The notes: generated by a model from the letters alone, not told the origin. A DNA stretch of 64,000 nt from Brachybacterium aquaticum (GCF_014204755.1 NZ_JACHLZ010000001.1:1364001-1428000), one strand, 5' to 3'; positions 7,963-16,857 are shown, counted from the first letter of the stretch. Translations and numbers: made by a program.

Positions 7963-9354
7963 ATGGAGATCGAAGGCTGGTCCCAGACGCTCGGGGCCGC
8001 GCCGCTGCTCGGCATCGCCGCCGGCGCCATCGCCCTGATCCTCGTGCTGGTCATCAAGTTCAAGCTGCACGCCTTCCTCACTCTGGTGCTCGTCAGCCTC
8101 CTGACCGCCTTCGCGACCGGCATCCCCGCCGGCTCGATCGCGGACGTGCTCGTGGGCAGCTTCGGCGGCACCCTCGGCTCCGTCGCCCTGCTCGTGGGCC
8201 TCGGCGCGATGCTCGGCAAGCTCATCGAGCACTCCGGCGGAGCGACCGTGCTCGCCGAGAAGATGATCGACCTGTTCGGTGAGAAGCGGGCTCCGCTCGC
8301 GCTCGGCGTCGCGTCCCTGTTCATGGGCTTCCCCATGTTCTTCGACGCGGGCCTGGTCGTCATGCTGCCGATCGTGTTCGCCGTCGCCTCTCGCCTCGGC
8401 GGCCCGATCCTGCTCTACGCCATGCCCTCCGCGGTCGCGTTCTCCGCGATGCACGTCTTCGTGCCCCCGCACCCCGGCCCCGTCACCGCCACCGAGCTGT
8501 ACGGCGCGAACCTCGGCGTGGTGCTCGCCATCGGCCTGCTCTGCGTGATCCCGACCTTCTACCTCACCGGTGTGGTGTGGGGCCGCGTCACCGCGAAGAA
8601 GTTCCCCTATACCCTGGACACCGTCGGCGCCGTGTTCGGCGGCGGCGACGAGGAGCCCGTCTCCAAGCCCCCGGCCGTCGGCACCGTCATCGCCGTGCTG
8701 CTGCTGCCGATGGTGCTGATCTTCCTCAACACGGGCCTGGATTTCCTGCGCGCCGCGGGCGCCGTCTCCGAGGACGCCGTCTGGTACGGCATCCTCACCA
8801 CCTTCGGCGCCTCGCCCGTCGCGCTGCTGATCTCCGTGCTCGTGGCCCTGATCGTCCTCGGCTTCCGCCGCGGCGAGAACGGCACGGCGCTCGAGAAGAT
8901 CGTCGACTCCTCGCTCGGCCCGATCTGCTCGGTCGTGCTGATCACCGGCGCCGGCGGCATGTTCGGCGGGGTGCTGCGCAGCTCCGGCATCGGCGACGCC
9001 CTCTCCGGCGTGCTCTCCGACCTCGGCCTGCCGCTCATCCTCGCCGCGTACATCATCGCGGTCGTCATGCGCGTGGCCCAGGGCTCCGCGACCGTCGCCC
9101 TGGTCACCGCGGCGGGCCTCATGGCCCCGGCCGTCGCCGCGGCCGGCTACTCGCCCGGTCAGATCGCGGCGATCACCGTCGCGACCGCCGCCGGCTCCGT
9201 GTTCGCCTCCCACGTGAACGACTCCGGCTTCTGGCTCGTGGGCCGACTGCTGAACATGGACGTGGCCACAACGCTCCGCACCTGGACCGTGCAGCAGACC
9301 ATCGAGTCCCTCATCGGCTTCCTGATCGCGGGCGCACTGTTCCTCATCCTCTGA
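7963..9354 (+). CDS. gntP: GntP-family gluconate:H+ symporter
   Basis: The 463-residue membrane protein has about 12-14 hydrophobic segments and motifs of the gluconate permease family: 'GLGAMLGKLIEHSGGA', 'LFMGFPMFFDAGLVVMLPI', 'VPPHPGPV' and 'HVNDSGFW' near the C-terminus. Members take up gluconate or related sugar acids with protons. The ATG at 7963 has AAGGAG 8 bases upstream; an in-frame codon at 7924 is less likely. There is no gluconate kinase nearby, so the exact substrate stays open. A strong hairpin follows. Confidence 0.93.
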   Translation: MEIEGWSQTLGAAPLLGIAAGAIALILVLVIKFKLHAFLTLVLVSLLTAFATGIPAGSIADVLVGSFGGTLGSVALLVGLGAMLGKLIEHSGGATVLAEKMIDLFGEKRAPLALGVASLFMGFPMFFDAGLVVMLPIVFAVASRLGGPILLYAMPSAVAFSAMHVFVPPHPGPVTATELYGANLGVVLAIGLLCVIPTFYLTGVVWGRVTAKKFPYTLDTVGAVFGGGDEEPVSKPPAVGTVIAVLLLPMVLIFLNTGLDFLRAAGAVSEDAVWYGILTTFGASPVALLISVLVALIVLGFRRGENGTALEKIVDSSLGPICSVVLITGAGGMFGGVLRSSGIGDALSGVLSDLGLPLILAAYIIAVVMRVAQGSATVALVTAAGLMAPAVAAAGYSPGQIAAITVATAAGSVFASHVNDSGFWLVGRLLNMDVATTLRTWTVQQTIESLIGFLIAGALFLIL

Positions 9355-9376
9355 CATCCTGCAGGGGACCCCGCGC

Positions 9377-9420
9377 ACGGGGCCCGTCCCACCGGCTGGT
9401 TCCGGAGGGGCGGGCCCCGT
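9377..9420 (+). terminator. Hairpin terminator after gntP
   Basis: ACGGGGCCCG (9377-9386) pairs with CGGGCCCCGT (9411-9420), and the stem extends inward through TCCC/GGGG and ACCGG/CCGG. There is no T-run. It separates gntP from the next sugar transporter. Confidence 0.65.
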
Positions 9421-9466
9421 CCGCATCCCGCGCTCCGCCCGGGGCGCCGTCCGCCAGGAGAGCTCC

Positions 9467-10840
9467 GTGGCCGCACCGTCGGAAGCCCCGTGGTCCGTGC
9501 CCGGCAGCGCGCCCGCCGAGCGCACCCCGCCGTGGCGGTACGCGATCGGGATGTTCGGCATCTCCATCCCGATCAACTTCATCAAGGGCTCGATCGTGCT
9601 GCTGTACGTCGACACGCTGGGGATGGACGTGCGCGCCTATGCCGCGGTGATGGCGGTCTACGCCGTGATCGATGCGCTGGACAACCCGCTGCTCGGCCAC
9701 CTCTCGGACCGCACCCGCAGCCGCTTCGGACGGCGCCGTCCCTGGCTGATGATCGGGGCGCCGCTCCTGGCCGCCTCGATGATCGCCCTGTTCTCCCCGC
9801 CGGACCTCGACGGCACGGCACTCGTGCTCTGGTTCGCGGTGTTCGCGATCCTCTCGGAGCTGTTCGACTCGATGCTGAACGCCAACTACGGCGCGTTGCT
9901 GCCCGAGCTGTTCCCCAGCGAGCGCCGACGCGGCCTCGCCAACGCCCTGCGCCAGGCCTTCCAGCTGGTCGCCATGATCATCTCCCTCGCCCTCACCCCG
10001 GTGCTCACCACCTCCCTGCTCGGCAGCGAGCATGGCACCGAGGGCTTCCCCCGCACCGCGCTGGCGTACGCCGTGCTCGCCGTCACGGTGATCTGGGCGA
10101 TGACGCTCGGGGTGCGCGAGGACCCCGCCACCCAGCATGAGGAGCGTCCCCGCCTGGTGTCCGCCATCGGGCAGATCCTGCGCACCCGCCTGTTCTGGGG
10201 GGTGGGGCTGACCAGCGCCTGCTACGGCGCGGCCCTCGCGATCGTCCTGTCCGGCGTGCAGCTGTACGTGCGCCACTGGCTCGGTCTTCCCGTCGCCTAC
10301 GCCTTCGCCCTCCAGGGCATCGTCATCCTCGTCGCCGCGGGCGGGCTGTTCCTCTGGCTGCGCCTGGTGGTGCGGATCGGGGCGCTGCGCACCTGGCGGA
10401 TCGCGTTCCTCGTCCTCGCTGGGGCGTTCGGACTGCTCTACCTCGCCGGATCGCTGCCCGCGGCGCTCGCGGCCGGCGCCGTGCTGGGTCTCGGCTGGGC
10501 CGGGATGATGGCGACCAACGACCTCGTCGTCGCGCGGGTGCTGGACCGCGACGCCGCCCGGCACCGCCTGCACCGGGAGGGCCTGTTCCTCTCCGCCTTC
10601 GGCGTGTTCGGACGGCTGAACGGCGCCGTCAGCGGCCTGGCGCTCGCGTCGCTGGGCGCGCTGTTCGGCTACTACTCGGGCGAGCACCCCGGCCCCGAGC
10701 CCGGGCAGGCCTTCCGCGTCTACCTGTGCGTCTACCCCTTCGTGCTGTGCACCCTCGGGGCGATCGCGGCCCGCTTCGTGAGCGTCCCCTCGCCCGAGGA
10801 GAGCGCGGCGGCCGCCGCCGGGGAGGAGACCGCCCGATGA
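9467..10840 (+). CDS. MFS sugar symporter of the GPH (MelB/XynP-like) family
   Basis: The 457-residue protein has about 12 transmembrane segments and the glycoside-pentoside-hexuronide signature after helix 2: 'DNPLLGHLSDRTRSRFG' followed by RRRPW. Family members import glycosides, pentosides or hexuronides with Na+ or H+; the substrate cannot be told from sequence. Start is the GTG at 9467 behind CAGGAGAG. The TGA overlaps the ATG of the following ChbG-like gene, so transporter and enzyme are co-translated. The C-terminal tail is Ala/Glu-rich. Confidence 0.88.
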   Translation: MAAPSEAPWSVPGSAPAERTPPWRYAIGMFGISIPINFIKGSIVLLYVDTLGMDVRAYAAVMAVYAVIDALDNPLLGHLSDRTRSRFGRRRPWLMIGAPLLAASMIALFSPPDLDGTALVLWFAVFAILSELFDSMLNANYGALLPELFPSERRRGLANALRQAFQLVAMIISLALTPVLTTSLLGSEHGTEGFPRTALAYAVLAVTVIWAMTLGVREDPATQHEERPRLVSAIGQILRTRLFWGVGLTSACYGAALAIVLSGVQLYVRHWLGLPVAYAFALQGIVILVAAGGLFLWLRLVVRIGALRTWRIAFLVLAGAFGLLYLAGSLPAALAAGAVLGLGWAGMMATNDLVVARVLDRDAARHRLHREGLFLSAFGVFGRLNGAVSGLALASLGALFGYYSGEHPGPEPGQAFRVYLCVYPFVLCTLGAIAARFVSVPSPEESAAAAAGEETAR

Positions 10841-11697
10841 GCAGCTGTCCGGATTTCCGCGTGCACGACGCACCAGCGGGGGAGCGGCGCCTGGTCATCA
10901 CGGCCGACGACCTCGGCCGGGACGCGGCCGGCACCGACACGATCCTCTCCCTGTGGGAGGACGGCGCCGTCACCGCGACCAGCTTCATCGTCGTCTCCCC
11001 GCACGCGGAGGCGATCGCCGAGCGGCTCCGCGCCGACGGGCGCACACCCCACCTGCATGTCACCCTCAGCAGCGAGACGGATATCGCGCCCTGGGCCCCG
11101 CTCTCCGGGGGTGCGTCCCTCCTCGACGAGCACGGCACGCTCCCGGCGGACCCGCGCCGCGCCGAGCAGAGGGCCGACCCCGACGAGGTGCGCGCCGAGC
11201 TCGACGCCCAGCTGGCGTGGATGCACGATCGCGGCCTGCACCCCCGGGCCGCGGACTCCCACGCCTCCGTGCTCTACGGCATCCACGGCGGGCGACTGCT
11301 CAAGACCGCCCTGCACTGGTGCGCCGACCACGGCCTCGGCTTCCGCATGCCCCGCCACCTCGACCCCTTCCCCCGCAGCGGGGCGTTCCCCCCGGAGGCG
11401 CTGGCCGGACACCGCACCGCGGTCGCCCTCGCCGACGCGCTCGGGGTGCCGCTGCCCGCGGCGCTGCTCACCAACCCCCTCGGCGCCGCCGAGCTCGGGG
11501 ACCCGGCACGCCTCGCGGAGCTCCTCATCGCCCAGCTGCCCGCCCTGCCCCCGGGCACCAGCGAACTGGTGCTGCATCCCTCGGCCGACGGGCCCGGGGT
11601 GCCGGCGGTGCGCACCTGGGAGGCGCAGCTGGTACGGGACCCCCGCTTCCGGGACGCGCTCGAGCAGGCCGGGCTGCGGACGGTGAGGGCATGGTGA
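10837..11697 (+). CDS. ChbG/YdjC-family carbohydrate deacetylase
   Basis: The 286-residue protein carries the metal-binding pattern of YdjC/ChbG deacetylases: 'VITADDLG' (Asp pair) near residue 25, 'HLHVTL' near 73, and 'DSHASVLYG' in the position of the family's D-x-H motif. Members remove acetyl groups from chito-oligosaccharides and similar sugars. The ATG at 10837 overlaps the stop of the GPH symporter, which suggests the imported substrate carries an N-acetyl sugar; that is inference. The third ligand motif is looser than in E. coli ChbG, so an altered substrate is possible. Confidence 0.82.
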   Translation: MSSCPDFRVHDAPAGERRLVITADDLGRDAAGTDTILSLWEDGAVTATSFIVVSPHAEAIAERLRADGRTPHLHVTLSSETDIAPWAPLSGGASLLDEHGTLPADPRRAEQRADPDEVRAELDAQLAWMHDRGLHPRAADSHASVLYGIHGGRLLKTALHWCADHGLGFRMPRHLDPFPRSGAFPPEALAGHRTAVALADALGVPLPAALLTNPLGAAELGDPARLAELLIAQLPALPPGTSELVLHPSADGPGVPAVRTWEAQLVRDPRFRDALEQAGLRTVRAW

Positions 11698-11701
11698 GCA
11701 C

Positions 11702-12934
11702 GTGGTGAGCCCGCGGACCGAGCGCCGCGTTCTGCGCCTCGGCCTCGAGGACCAGCGGGCCACGCCAGTGCTCGCCGTGCCCGTCGAGGTGCCGCCCGGT
11801 GCGGCCGGGATCGAGGTGCGCCTGGTCCACGACCGCGACGCGGCGACCATCGACCTGGGCCTCGAGGGCCCGGACGGCTGGCGCGGCTGGTCCGGCGGCG
11901 CCCGGGACCGTTTCGCGGTGGGGGCCGACGCCGCGACCCCTGGCGACATGCCCGGCCCCCTCGAGCCGGGCACCTGGCAGGTCCAGCTGGGCCTGTACCG
12001 CCTGCCGCTGCGCCCGCTCGAGGTGACTCTCGAGATCACCCTGCCCCCGCGGCTCGAGATCCCGCCGGACCCGCTCGCCCCCGTCGCCCCGCAGCGCCGC
12101 CGCGCGAGCGCCCGGCAGCTGCCCGCCCCGAAGGGGCTCACGTGGTTCGCCGGCGACTTCCACGCCCACTCCACCCACTCCGACGGCGAACTCTCCCTGG
12201 ACCAGCTCGCCGCCCTCGCCGCGAGCGCCGGGCTCGACGTCCTCGCCGTCACCGAGCACAACACCGTCTCCCACCACCCGCACCTCGCCGCAGTCGGCGC
12301 CCGCCACGACATCACCCTCCTGCCCGGGCAGGAGATCACCACCGCGCGCGGCCACGCGAACGCCTTCGGCGACCTCCCCGCGATCGACTTCCGCCGCGAC
12401 CCCGCCCACTGGCGCGACGAGGTCGCGGCAGGTGGCGGGTTCCTCTCCCTGGACCACCCCCTCGCCGAGCACACCGCCTGGCAGCACACCCTGGACCCGC
12501 TCCCACCGGCGCTCGAGCTGTGGCACGTCACCTGGTTCCTGGACCGCACCGCCACCGGGCCGTGGGCGCTGCTCGCCCGCTGGGCGACGGACCCCGTGCT
12601 CCTCGGCGGCAGCGAAAACCACCATGACCGGCACGGCTACGTCCCCGGCACCCCCACCACCTGGGTTGCCGCCGCCGAGTGCACCCCCGCGGCGCTGCTC
12701 GAGGCGGCGAGCGCCGGCCGCACCGCGATCACGACCCTGCCTACCCCGGACGCCCCCGCCCTGGTGCGCTGCGAGGACGAGCTCGTCGCCGTCGGCGCCG
12801 AGGGCACGGTGCTGCGCGACATGGACGGCCGCGCCCGGGTGCTCCGCAGCGCGCGCACGGTGATCCCCGCCACCGGGCGCGGCCCGTACCGCCTGGAGAG
12901 CCCGGCGGGGGAGCTGCTCGCAATCAGCCCCTGA
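11702..12934 (+). CDS. PHP-domain metallohydrolase (CehA/McbA-like)
   Basis: The 410-residue protein has an N-terminal beta-rich region (1-130) and a PHP domain from about 148. Metal ligands are visible in 'DFHAHSTHSDG', 'VTEHNT', 'PGQEITT', 'SLDHP' and 'SENHHDRHG'. CehA/McbA-type members cleave phosphodiester, ester or carbamate bonds; the substrate here is unknown. The GTG at 11702 starts 4 bp after the preceding stop, so it belongs to the same sugar-use operon. A signal peptide is not evident. Confidence 0.82.
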   Translation: MVSPRTERRVLRLGLEDQRATPVLAVPVEVPPGAAGIEVRLVHDRDAATIDLGLEGPDGWRGWSGGARDRFAVGADAATPGDMPGPLEPGTWQVQLGLYRLPLRPLEVTLEITLPPRLEIPPDPLAPVAPQRRRASARQLPAPKGLTWFAGDFHAHSTHSDGELSLDQLAALAASAGLDVLAVTEHNTVSHHPHLAAVGARHDITLLPGQEITTARGHANAFGDLPAIDFRRDPAHWRDEVAAGGGFLSLDHPLAEHTAWQHTLDPLPPALELWHVTWFLDRTATGPWALLARWATDPVLLGGSENHHDRHGYVPGTPTTWVAAAECTPAALLEAASAGRTAITTLPTPDAPALVRCEDELVAVGAEGTVLRDMDGRARVLRSARTVIPATGRGPYRLESPAGELLAISP

Positions 12935-12970
12935 CCCGGCGCCGGTGACCTGCGTGGAAGAATCGCCGAC

Positions 12971-13438
12971 ATGGTCCACGTCTTCCTCCATGAGCCGGCG
13001 ATCGCCGGGAACACCGGCAACGCCATCCGGCTCGCCGCCGTCACCGGTGCCCGCCTGCACCTCATCGAACCGCTCGGCTTCGACTTCGAGGACTCCAAGC
13101 TGCGCCGCGCCGGACTGGACTACCACGACCTCGCCGACGTCAGCATCCACCCCGACCTCGAGCACGCCCTCGCCGCGGTGCCGGAGGCGCGCGTCTTTGC
13201 GTTCACGGCCCGCACCGAGACCGGCTTCCACGAGATCGAGTACCGCCGGGACGACGTGCTGCTGTTCGGCACCGAGCCGACCGGCCTGCCCGAGGAGGTC
13301 ATGGACCATCCCCGCGTCACCTCCCGGGTGCGGATCCCGATGCTCCCCGCCCGTCGCTCCCTGAACCTCGCCAACTCCGTGTCGATCGCGGTGTACGAGG
13401 CATGGCGCCAGCTCGGCTACGACGGAGCCGGCGCATGA
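12971..13438 (+). CDS. trmL: tRNA (cytidine/uridine-34 2'-O)-methyltransferase, TrmL family
   Basis: The 155-residue length and motifs match TrmL: 'FLHEPAIAGNTGNAIRLAA' (motif 1), 'LLFGTEPTGLP' (motif 2) and 'RSLNLANSVSIAVYEAWRQLG' trimmed to its conserved N-x-x-S-V core (motif 3). TrmL methylates the wobble ribose of tRNA-Leu isoacceptors. The SPOUT knot makes up the whole protein. The ATG at 12971 follows 36 bp after the PHP gene; its TGA overlaps the ATG of a second SPOUT methyltransferase. Confidence 0.92.
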   Translation: MVHVFLHEPAIAGNTGNAIRLAAVTGARLHLIEPLGFDFEDSKLRRAGLDYHDLADVSIHPDLEHALAAVPEARVFAFTARTETGFHEIEYRRDDVLLFGTEPTGLPEEVMDHPRVTSRVRIPMLPARRSLNLANSVSIAVYEAWRQLGYDGAGA

Positions 13439-14259
13439 GCCGCCGCCCGTCCCGCATCGAGCGGCGCAACGCCCGTTTCCAGCAGTGGCAGGCGCTGCTG
13501 ACCAACCGCACCAAGCGCAGCCGCAGCGGCGAGATGGTCATCCAGGGCGTCCGGCCCCTCACCCAGGCCCTCGCCCACGGGATCGAGATCCGCACCCTGC
13601 TCAGCGATGGCCGCGAGAACCCCTCCCGCTGGGCGCGCGAGCTGCTGGAGAACCCGCCGGCTCCCGTCGTCGAGCTCGCCCCCGAGCTGATGGCGGAGCT
13701 CGGGGAGAAGGAGGAGGGCAGCCCCGAGCTGCTCGCCGTCGCCGCGCTGCCGAGCGACGACCTCGCGCGCCTCGACCCCGGCCCGGACGGCGTCGTGGTC
13801 GTCTTCGACCGGCCGACGGGGCCCGGCAACATCGGGGCACTCGCCCGCTCCGTCGATGCCCTCGGGGGTCGGGGCCTGATCGTCACCGGCCACGCCGCGG
13901 ACCCCTGGGACCCCGCCGCGATCCGCGCCTCCACCGGCTCGATCTTCGCCGTGCCCGTGCTGCGCGCCCCCTCCCACCGCGAGGTGCTCGAGTGGGTCGA
14001 GCAGCGCCGCGCGGCGGGGGAGCCGTGGCGGGTGCTGGGCCTGGACGAGGCGGGCGGTCACGAGCTGGACGACGAGGACCTCACCGGTCCCACCCTGCTC
14101 GTGGTCGGCAACGAGACCGTGGGGATGAGCGCCGGATGGCGGGAGGCCAGCGACGTGATCGCCGAGATCCCCATGACCGGCAGCGCCTCCTCGCTGAACG
14201 CCTCGGTCGCCGGGTCCCTCGCCCTCTACGAGATCGCCCGCCAGCGCCGGGGTCGCTGA
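13435..14259 (+). CDS. TrmH/SpoU-family RNA 2'-O-methyltransferase
   Basis: The 274-residue protein has an Arg-rich N-terminal substrate-binding part (1-110) and a C-terminal SPOUT domain with 'TGPGNIGALARSVDALG' (motif 1 with N and R), 'LLVVGNETVGMS' (motif 2) and 'IPMTGSASSLNASVAGS' (motif 3). It probably methylates ribose in rRNA or tRNA; the target cannot be fixed. I start it at 13435, where ATGA overlaps the trmL stop; an in-frame codon at 13402 would extend into trmL. Two SPOUT enzymes side by side are unusual but may be a simple operon. Confidence 0.88.
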   Translation: MSRRPSRIERRNARFQQWQALLTNRTKRSRSGEMVIQGVRPLTQALAHGIEIRTLLSDGRENPSRWARELLENPPAPVVELAPELMAELGEKEEGSPELLAVAALPSDDLARLDPGPDGVVVVFDRPTGPGNIGALARSVDALGGRGLIVTGHAADPWDPAAIRASTGSIFAVPVLRAPSHREVLEWVEQRRAAGEPWRVLGLDEAGGHELDDEDLTGPTLLVVGNETVGMSAGWREASDVIAEIPMTGSASSLNASVAGSLALYEIARQRRGR

Positions 14260-14277
14260 GCGGGGGGAGGGGCGCCG

Positions 14278-14781
14278 TTACGCTGTGCCGAGCGCTCCCG
14301 CGACCAGCGGCGCGCCGAGCAGGCCGAGGAACGGTCCGGCCAGCAGCACCGGCCCCACCGGGAAGCGCACCCCGGCGCGGCGGGTGCGGGCCATGACCAC
14401 GGCGCCCAGCAGCCCGGCCAGCAGCGCGATCCCCAGCAGCGCCGCGATCAGCACCTCCCCGCCGAGCGCGGTGGACATGGCGACCACGACCGGCACCGTC
14501 TTCGCGTCTCCCATCCCCAGCAGCGACGGCGCGCCCAGGGCGATCAGGATCGCGACGCCACCGAGCACGAGGGCGAGCAGCAGCGCGGTGCGCAGCTCCC
14601 CGCGCAGCTCCGGCACCAGCAGCGCGAACAGGGCGAAGCACAGCGCGACCGCGCCGGTGAGCAGACCCACCCAACGGTTCGGCAGGCGGTGGGTGCGCAC
14701 GTCGTGCACGGACAGCACCACTGCGGGCGGCAGGTACACGACCAGCAGCACGGCGAGCAGGAGCGGGGACGCGGGCAGCAC
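14278..14781 (-). CDS. Type IV prepilin peptidase-like protein (A24 family, short form)
   Basis: The 167-residue membrane protein keeps both catalytic aspartates of A24 peptidases: 'SVHDVRTHRLPN' near residue 27 and 'LGMGDAKT' (the GxGD motif) near 91. It has about six hydrophobic segments and lacks the N-terminal methyltransferase domain with its CxxC pairs, as in TadV/CpaA-type enzymes that process Flp-type pilins. Start is a GTG (14779-14781). No pilin or Tad gene is present in the window. It converges on the SPOUT gene with 18 bp between stops. Confidence 0.8.
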   Translation of the reverse strand: MLPASPLLLAVLLVVYLPPAVVLSVHDVRTHRLPNRWVGLLTGAVALCFALFALLVPELRGELRTALLLALVLGGVAILIALGAPSLLGMGDAKTVPVVVAMSTALGGEVLIAALLGIALLAGLLGAVVMARTRRAGVRFPVGPVLLAGPFLGLLGAPLVAGALGTA

Positions 14782-14901
14782 CCGCTCATCGAACCAGACG
14801 CGGCCGCCGCGCGGGCGGGGGAGCGGCCGGATGTGGACGACGGGCGTGCGAGTCGCGGCCTGCGAGTCCCAGCCCGCGATCCTCCCGGCCCGCTCGCCCG
14901 A

Positions 14902-15183
14902 TCAGAGCGTGGACTGCACCCGGATGATCCGCCGCCGCATCCAGACCTTCTTGCCGCCGCCCATGTACAGCCGGGTGCGGGCATGCTCCCAGCGGCCGTA
15001 CTCGGCCTGCTCGGCGAGCTCCTTGCGGACCTGTCCGATGGAGCTGCCGCGAGGCACGGTGATGATCTGGAACTCGTAGTCGTCGGCGCGACGTCCGCGC
15101 TCGATCGGGAGGTCCCGGAACCCCCGGGGATCCTTGACGTGCTGGACGCCGGCGACGAGGGCGGTGCGGGGCGTGGGCAACAT
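14902..15183 (-). CDS. DUF5703 family protein
   Basis: The 93-residue basic protein carries the DUF5703 core in its C-terminal two-thirds: 'DDYEFQIITVPRGSS', 'AEQAEYGRWEHARTRLY', then a run of Arg/Lys ending 'RRRIIRVQ'. The family is small, actinobacterial and of unknown function. The ATG at 15181-15183 has AGGAGG only 2 bases before it, which is tight; a longer form starting near 15283 ('MARSRFRSG') is possible. The 150 bp to the divergent gene at 15334 hold its promoter region. Confidence 0.72.
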   Translation of the reverse strand: MLPTPRTALVAGVQHVKDPRGFRDLPIERGRRADDYEFQIITVPRGSSIGQVRKELAEQAEYGRWEHARTRLYMGGGKKVWMRRRIIRVQSTL

Positions 15184-15321
15184 TTCCTCCTGTGCACGAT
15201 GACCTGCGGTGGGGTCCGACGGCGAGGGTCCGCTCGCGGGCCGGTCCGGGTGACCGACCCCACTGCGGAATCTTGACCTCGCCATGGCCGAATCCTCTGT
15301 CCATTGTGCCGCCGGACGATG

Positions 15322-15327
15322 TACGGT
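15322..15327 (+). promoter_or_regulatory. -10 box TACGGT, leaderless arrangement
   Basis: TACGGT ends 6 bases before the ATG at 15334, so transcription would begin at or next to the start codon. No Shine-Dalgarno is present. Confidence 0.5.
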
Positions 15328-15333
15328 CCAACC

Positions 15334-15654
15334 ATGAACACGGATCCTCGCTCCGCTCTCGCTGCGCTGATCGCCGCCCTCGAGCGTCACTACGAGGCGG
15401 CCGCCGCCTCCCGCGGTGACGACGACCCGGCCCTGGACGCCGCCACCGAGCAGCTCACCACGGCCTTCGACACCTACGACGACGCGCTCTTCGACGCGTA
15501 CGACATCGCCACCCCGCTGATCGTCTTCGACGGCGACGAGGACGATGACGACGACGAGGACGACTTCGACGACCTCGACGACTTCGACGACGAGGACGAA
15601 GAGGACGACTTCGACGACGAGGACGACGACTACGAGGACGACGAGGACGACTGA
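15334..15654 (+). CDS. Hypothetical protein with a long Asp/Glu-rich C-terminal tail
   Basis: The 106-residue protein has a helical N-terminal half ('NTDPRSALAALIAALERHYE', 'LDAATEQLTTAFDTYDDAL') and a C-terminal tail from about residue 70 that is almost only Asp and Glu with scattered Phe and Tyr. The whole is extremely acidic. I do not recognise a family; the N-terminal part looks like a small conserved actinobacterial helical domain. Acidic tails often mimic nucleic acid or bind basic proteins, but no function is claimed. The GAC/GAG repeats make the DNA of the tail low complexity. Confidence 0.7.
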   Translation: MNTDPRSALAALIAALERHYEAAAASRGDDDPALDAATEQLTTAFDTYDDALFDAYDIATPLIVFDGDEDDDDDEDDFDDLDDFDDEDEEDDFDDEDDDYEDDEDD

Positions 15655-15720
15655 GGTCCCGGGAGGCCCGTCGGCGACCCCTGCCGGACCTCCACGTACT
15701 CTTCACCACTGCTCCGCTGC

Positions 15721-15749
15721 GCGGCGCCGGGCCACCCGCCCGGCGCCGC
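15721..15749 (+). terminator. 12-bp perfect hairpin upstream of uppP
   Basis: GCGGCGCCGGGC (15721-15732) and GCCCGGCGCCGC (15738-15749) enclose a CACCC loop. It probably ends transcription from the acidic-protein gene. A TACTCT hexamer (15751-15756) begins one base after the stem and could be the uppP -10, with a leader of about 85 nt. Confidence 0.6.
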
Positions 15750-15845
15750 GTACTCTGTCCGGGGTCCTGACCATCACCGGTCACGGGGCCGACGTCGAGC
15801 GCCCGGCGCGCTCGACCCCCAGCGCGAATCCTCCGAGGAGTGTGC

Positions 15846-16718
15846 ATGTCGTTCATCGAGGCGGTGATCCTGGGCCTCGTCCAGGGTCTGACCGAGTTCC
15901 TCCCGATCTCCTCCAGCGCCCACGTGCGCGTGGTCGGCGAGCTGCTGAACCCCGGCCAGGACCCGGGCGCCGCGTTCACCGCGATCATCCAGCTCGGCAC
16001 CGAGACGGCGGTGCTGATCTACTTCTGGAAGGACATCACCCGCATCATCTCGCGCTGGTTCAAGGCGCTGGTGGGGAAGATCCCCCAGTCCGACCCGGAC
16101 GTGCGGATGGGCTGGCTGGTGATCCTGGGCTCGATCCCGATCGGTGTGCTCGGCCTGCTGTTCGAGTCCCAGATCGACCACGGCCTGCGCAACCTCTACA
16201 TCACCGCGACGATGCTGATCGTCTTCGGCATCCTGCTGGGCGTCGCCGACCGCGTCGCCCCGCAGCGCAAGGAGCTCAAGGAGCTGACCCTCCGCGACGG
16301 CATCCTGTTCGGCCTGGCCCAGGCGCTGGCGCTCATCCCCGGCGTCTCCCGCTCCGGCGGCACCATCACCGCGGGCCTGCTCATGGGCTACACCCGCCAG
16401 GCCGCCGCGCGCTACGCCTTCCTCCTCGCCGTCCCGGCCGTGTTCGCCTCGGGCCTGTACAAGGCGGCCAAGGAGGTCCCGATCCTCTTCTCGGCCGACG
16501 GACGCGCCGCCGCGGCCGCGGCCGGGGAGCCGTCCCTCGCCGCCATCATCATCGCGACCCTGGTCGCCTTCGCCGTGGGCTACGCGGTCATCATGTGGTT
16601 CATGCGCCTCATCGAGAACCGCTCGTACCTGATCTTCGTGGTCTACCGCATCGTCGCCGGCGTCGTGCTGCTGGCCCTGCTCGGCTTCGGCGTGGTCGAT
16701 CCGCTCGGCGGCGCCTGA
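15846..16718 (+). CDS. uppP: Undecaprenyl-diphosphate phosphatase UppP/BacA
   Basis: UppP recycles the undecaprenyl carrier of cell-wall synthesis. The 290-residue polytopic protein has both active-site regions: '[18 protein letters not shown]' near the N-terminus (the usual SSSGH reads SSSAH) and '[15 protein letters not shown]' at about residue 160. Its two inverted halves are visible. The ATG at 15846 follows GAGGAG; an in-frame GTG two codons earlier overlaps that site. A strong terminator follows the gene. Confidence 0.96.
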   Translation: MSFIEAVILGLVQGLTEFLPISSSAHVRVVGELLNPGQDPGAAFTAIIQLGTETAVLIYFWKDITRIISRWFKALVGKIPQSDPDVRMGWLVILGSIPIGVLGLLFESQIDHGLRNLYITATMLIVFGILLGVADRVAPQRKELKELTLRDGILFGLAQALALIPGVSRSGGTITAGLLMGYTRQAAARYAFLLAVPAVFASGLYKAAKEVPILFSADGRAAAAAAGEPSLAAIIIATLVAFAVGYAVIMWFMRLIENRSYLIFVVYRIVAGVVLLALLGFGVVDPLGGA

Positions 16719-16729
16719 CCACCCCCGTC

Positions 16730-16780
16730 GGCCGACGACGATCCCCGGCCGACCACGATCCCCGGCCGACGACGACCCCC
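16730..16780. repeat. Tandem repeat, 3 x 17 bp
   Basis: Three consecutive 17-bp units (16730-16746, 16747-16763, 16764-16780) of the form GGCCGACGACGATCCCC differ by one or two bases each. They fill the gap between the uppP stop and its terminator. Confidence 0.85.
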
Positions 16781-16843
16781 AGCGCCCCGGCGCCGGTGTG
16801 GGAAACCCCCCTGTGGGCACCCACCCGGCGCCGAGGCGCTTTT
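16781..16843 (+). terminator. Intrinsic terminator after uppP
   Basis: Nearly complementary arms of about 21 bases, AGCGCCCCGGCGCCGG... and ...CCGGCGCCGAGGCGCT, close a 15-20-base loop and are followed by TTTT (16840-16843). The T-run ends 2 bp before the -10 box of mshC. Confidence 0.8.
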
Positions 16844-16845
16844 CG

Positions 16846-16851
16846 TATGAT
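16846..16851 (+). promoter_or_regulatory. -10 box TATGAT of mshC, leaderless arrangement
   Basis: TATGAT is followed by 6 bases and then the GTG start at 16858. The -35 region is occupied by the uppP terminator stem and does not match consensus. Confidence 0.65.
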
Positions 16852-16857
16852 CGACGG

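Noticed and set aside
16730..16780. 17-bp repeats as a possible CRISPR
   Set aside because: The units are directly adjacent with no spacers and there are no cas genes.
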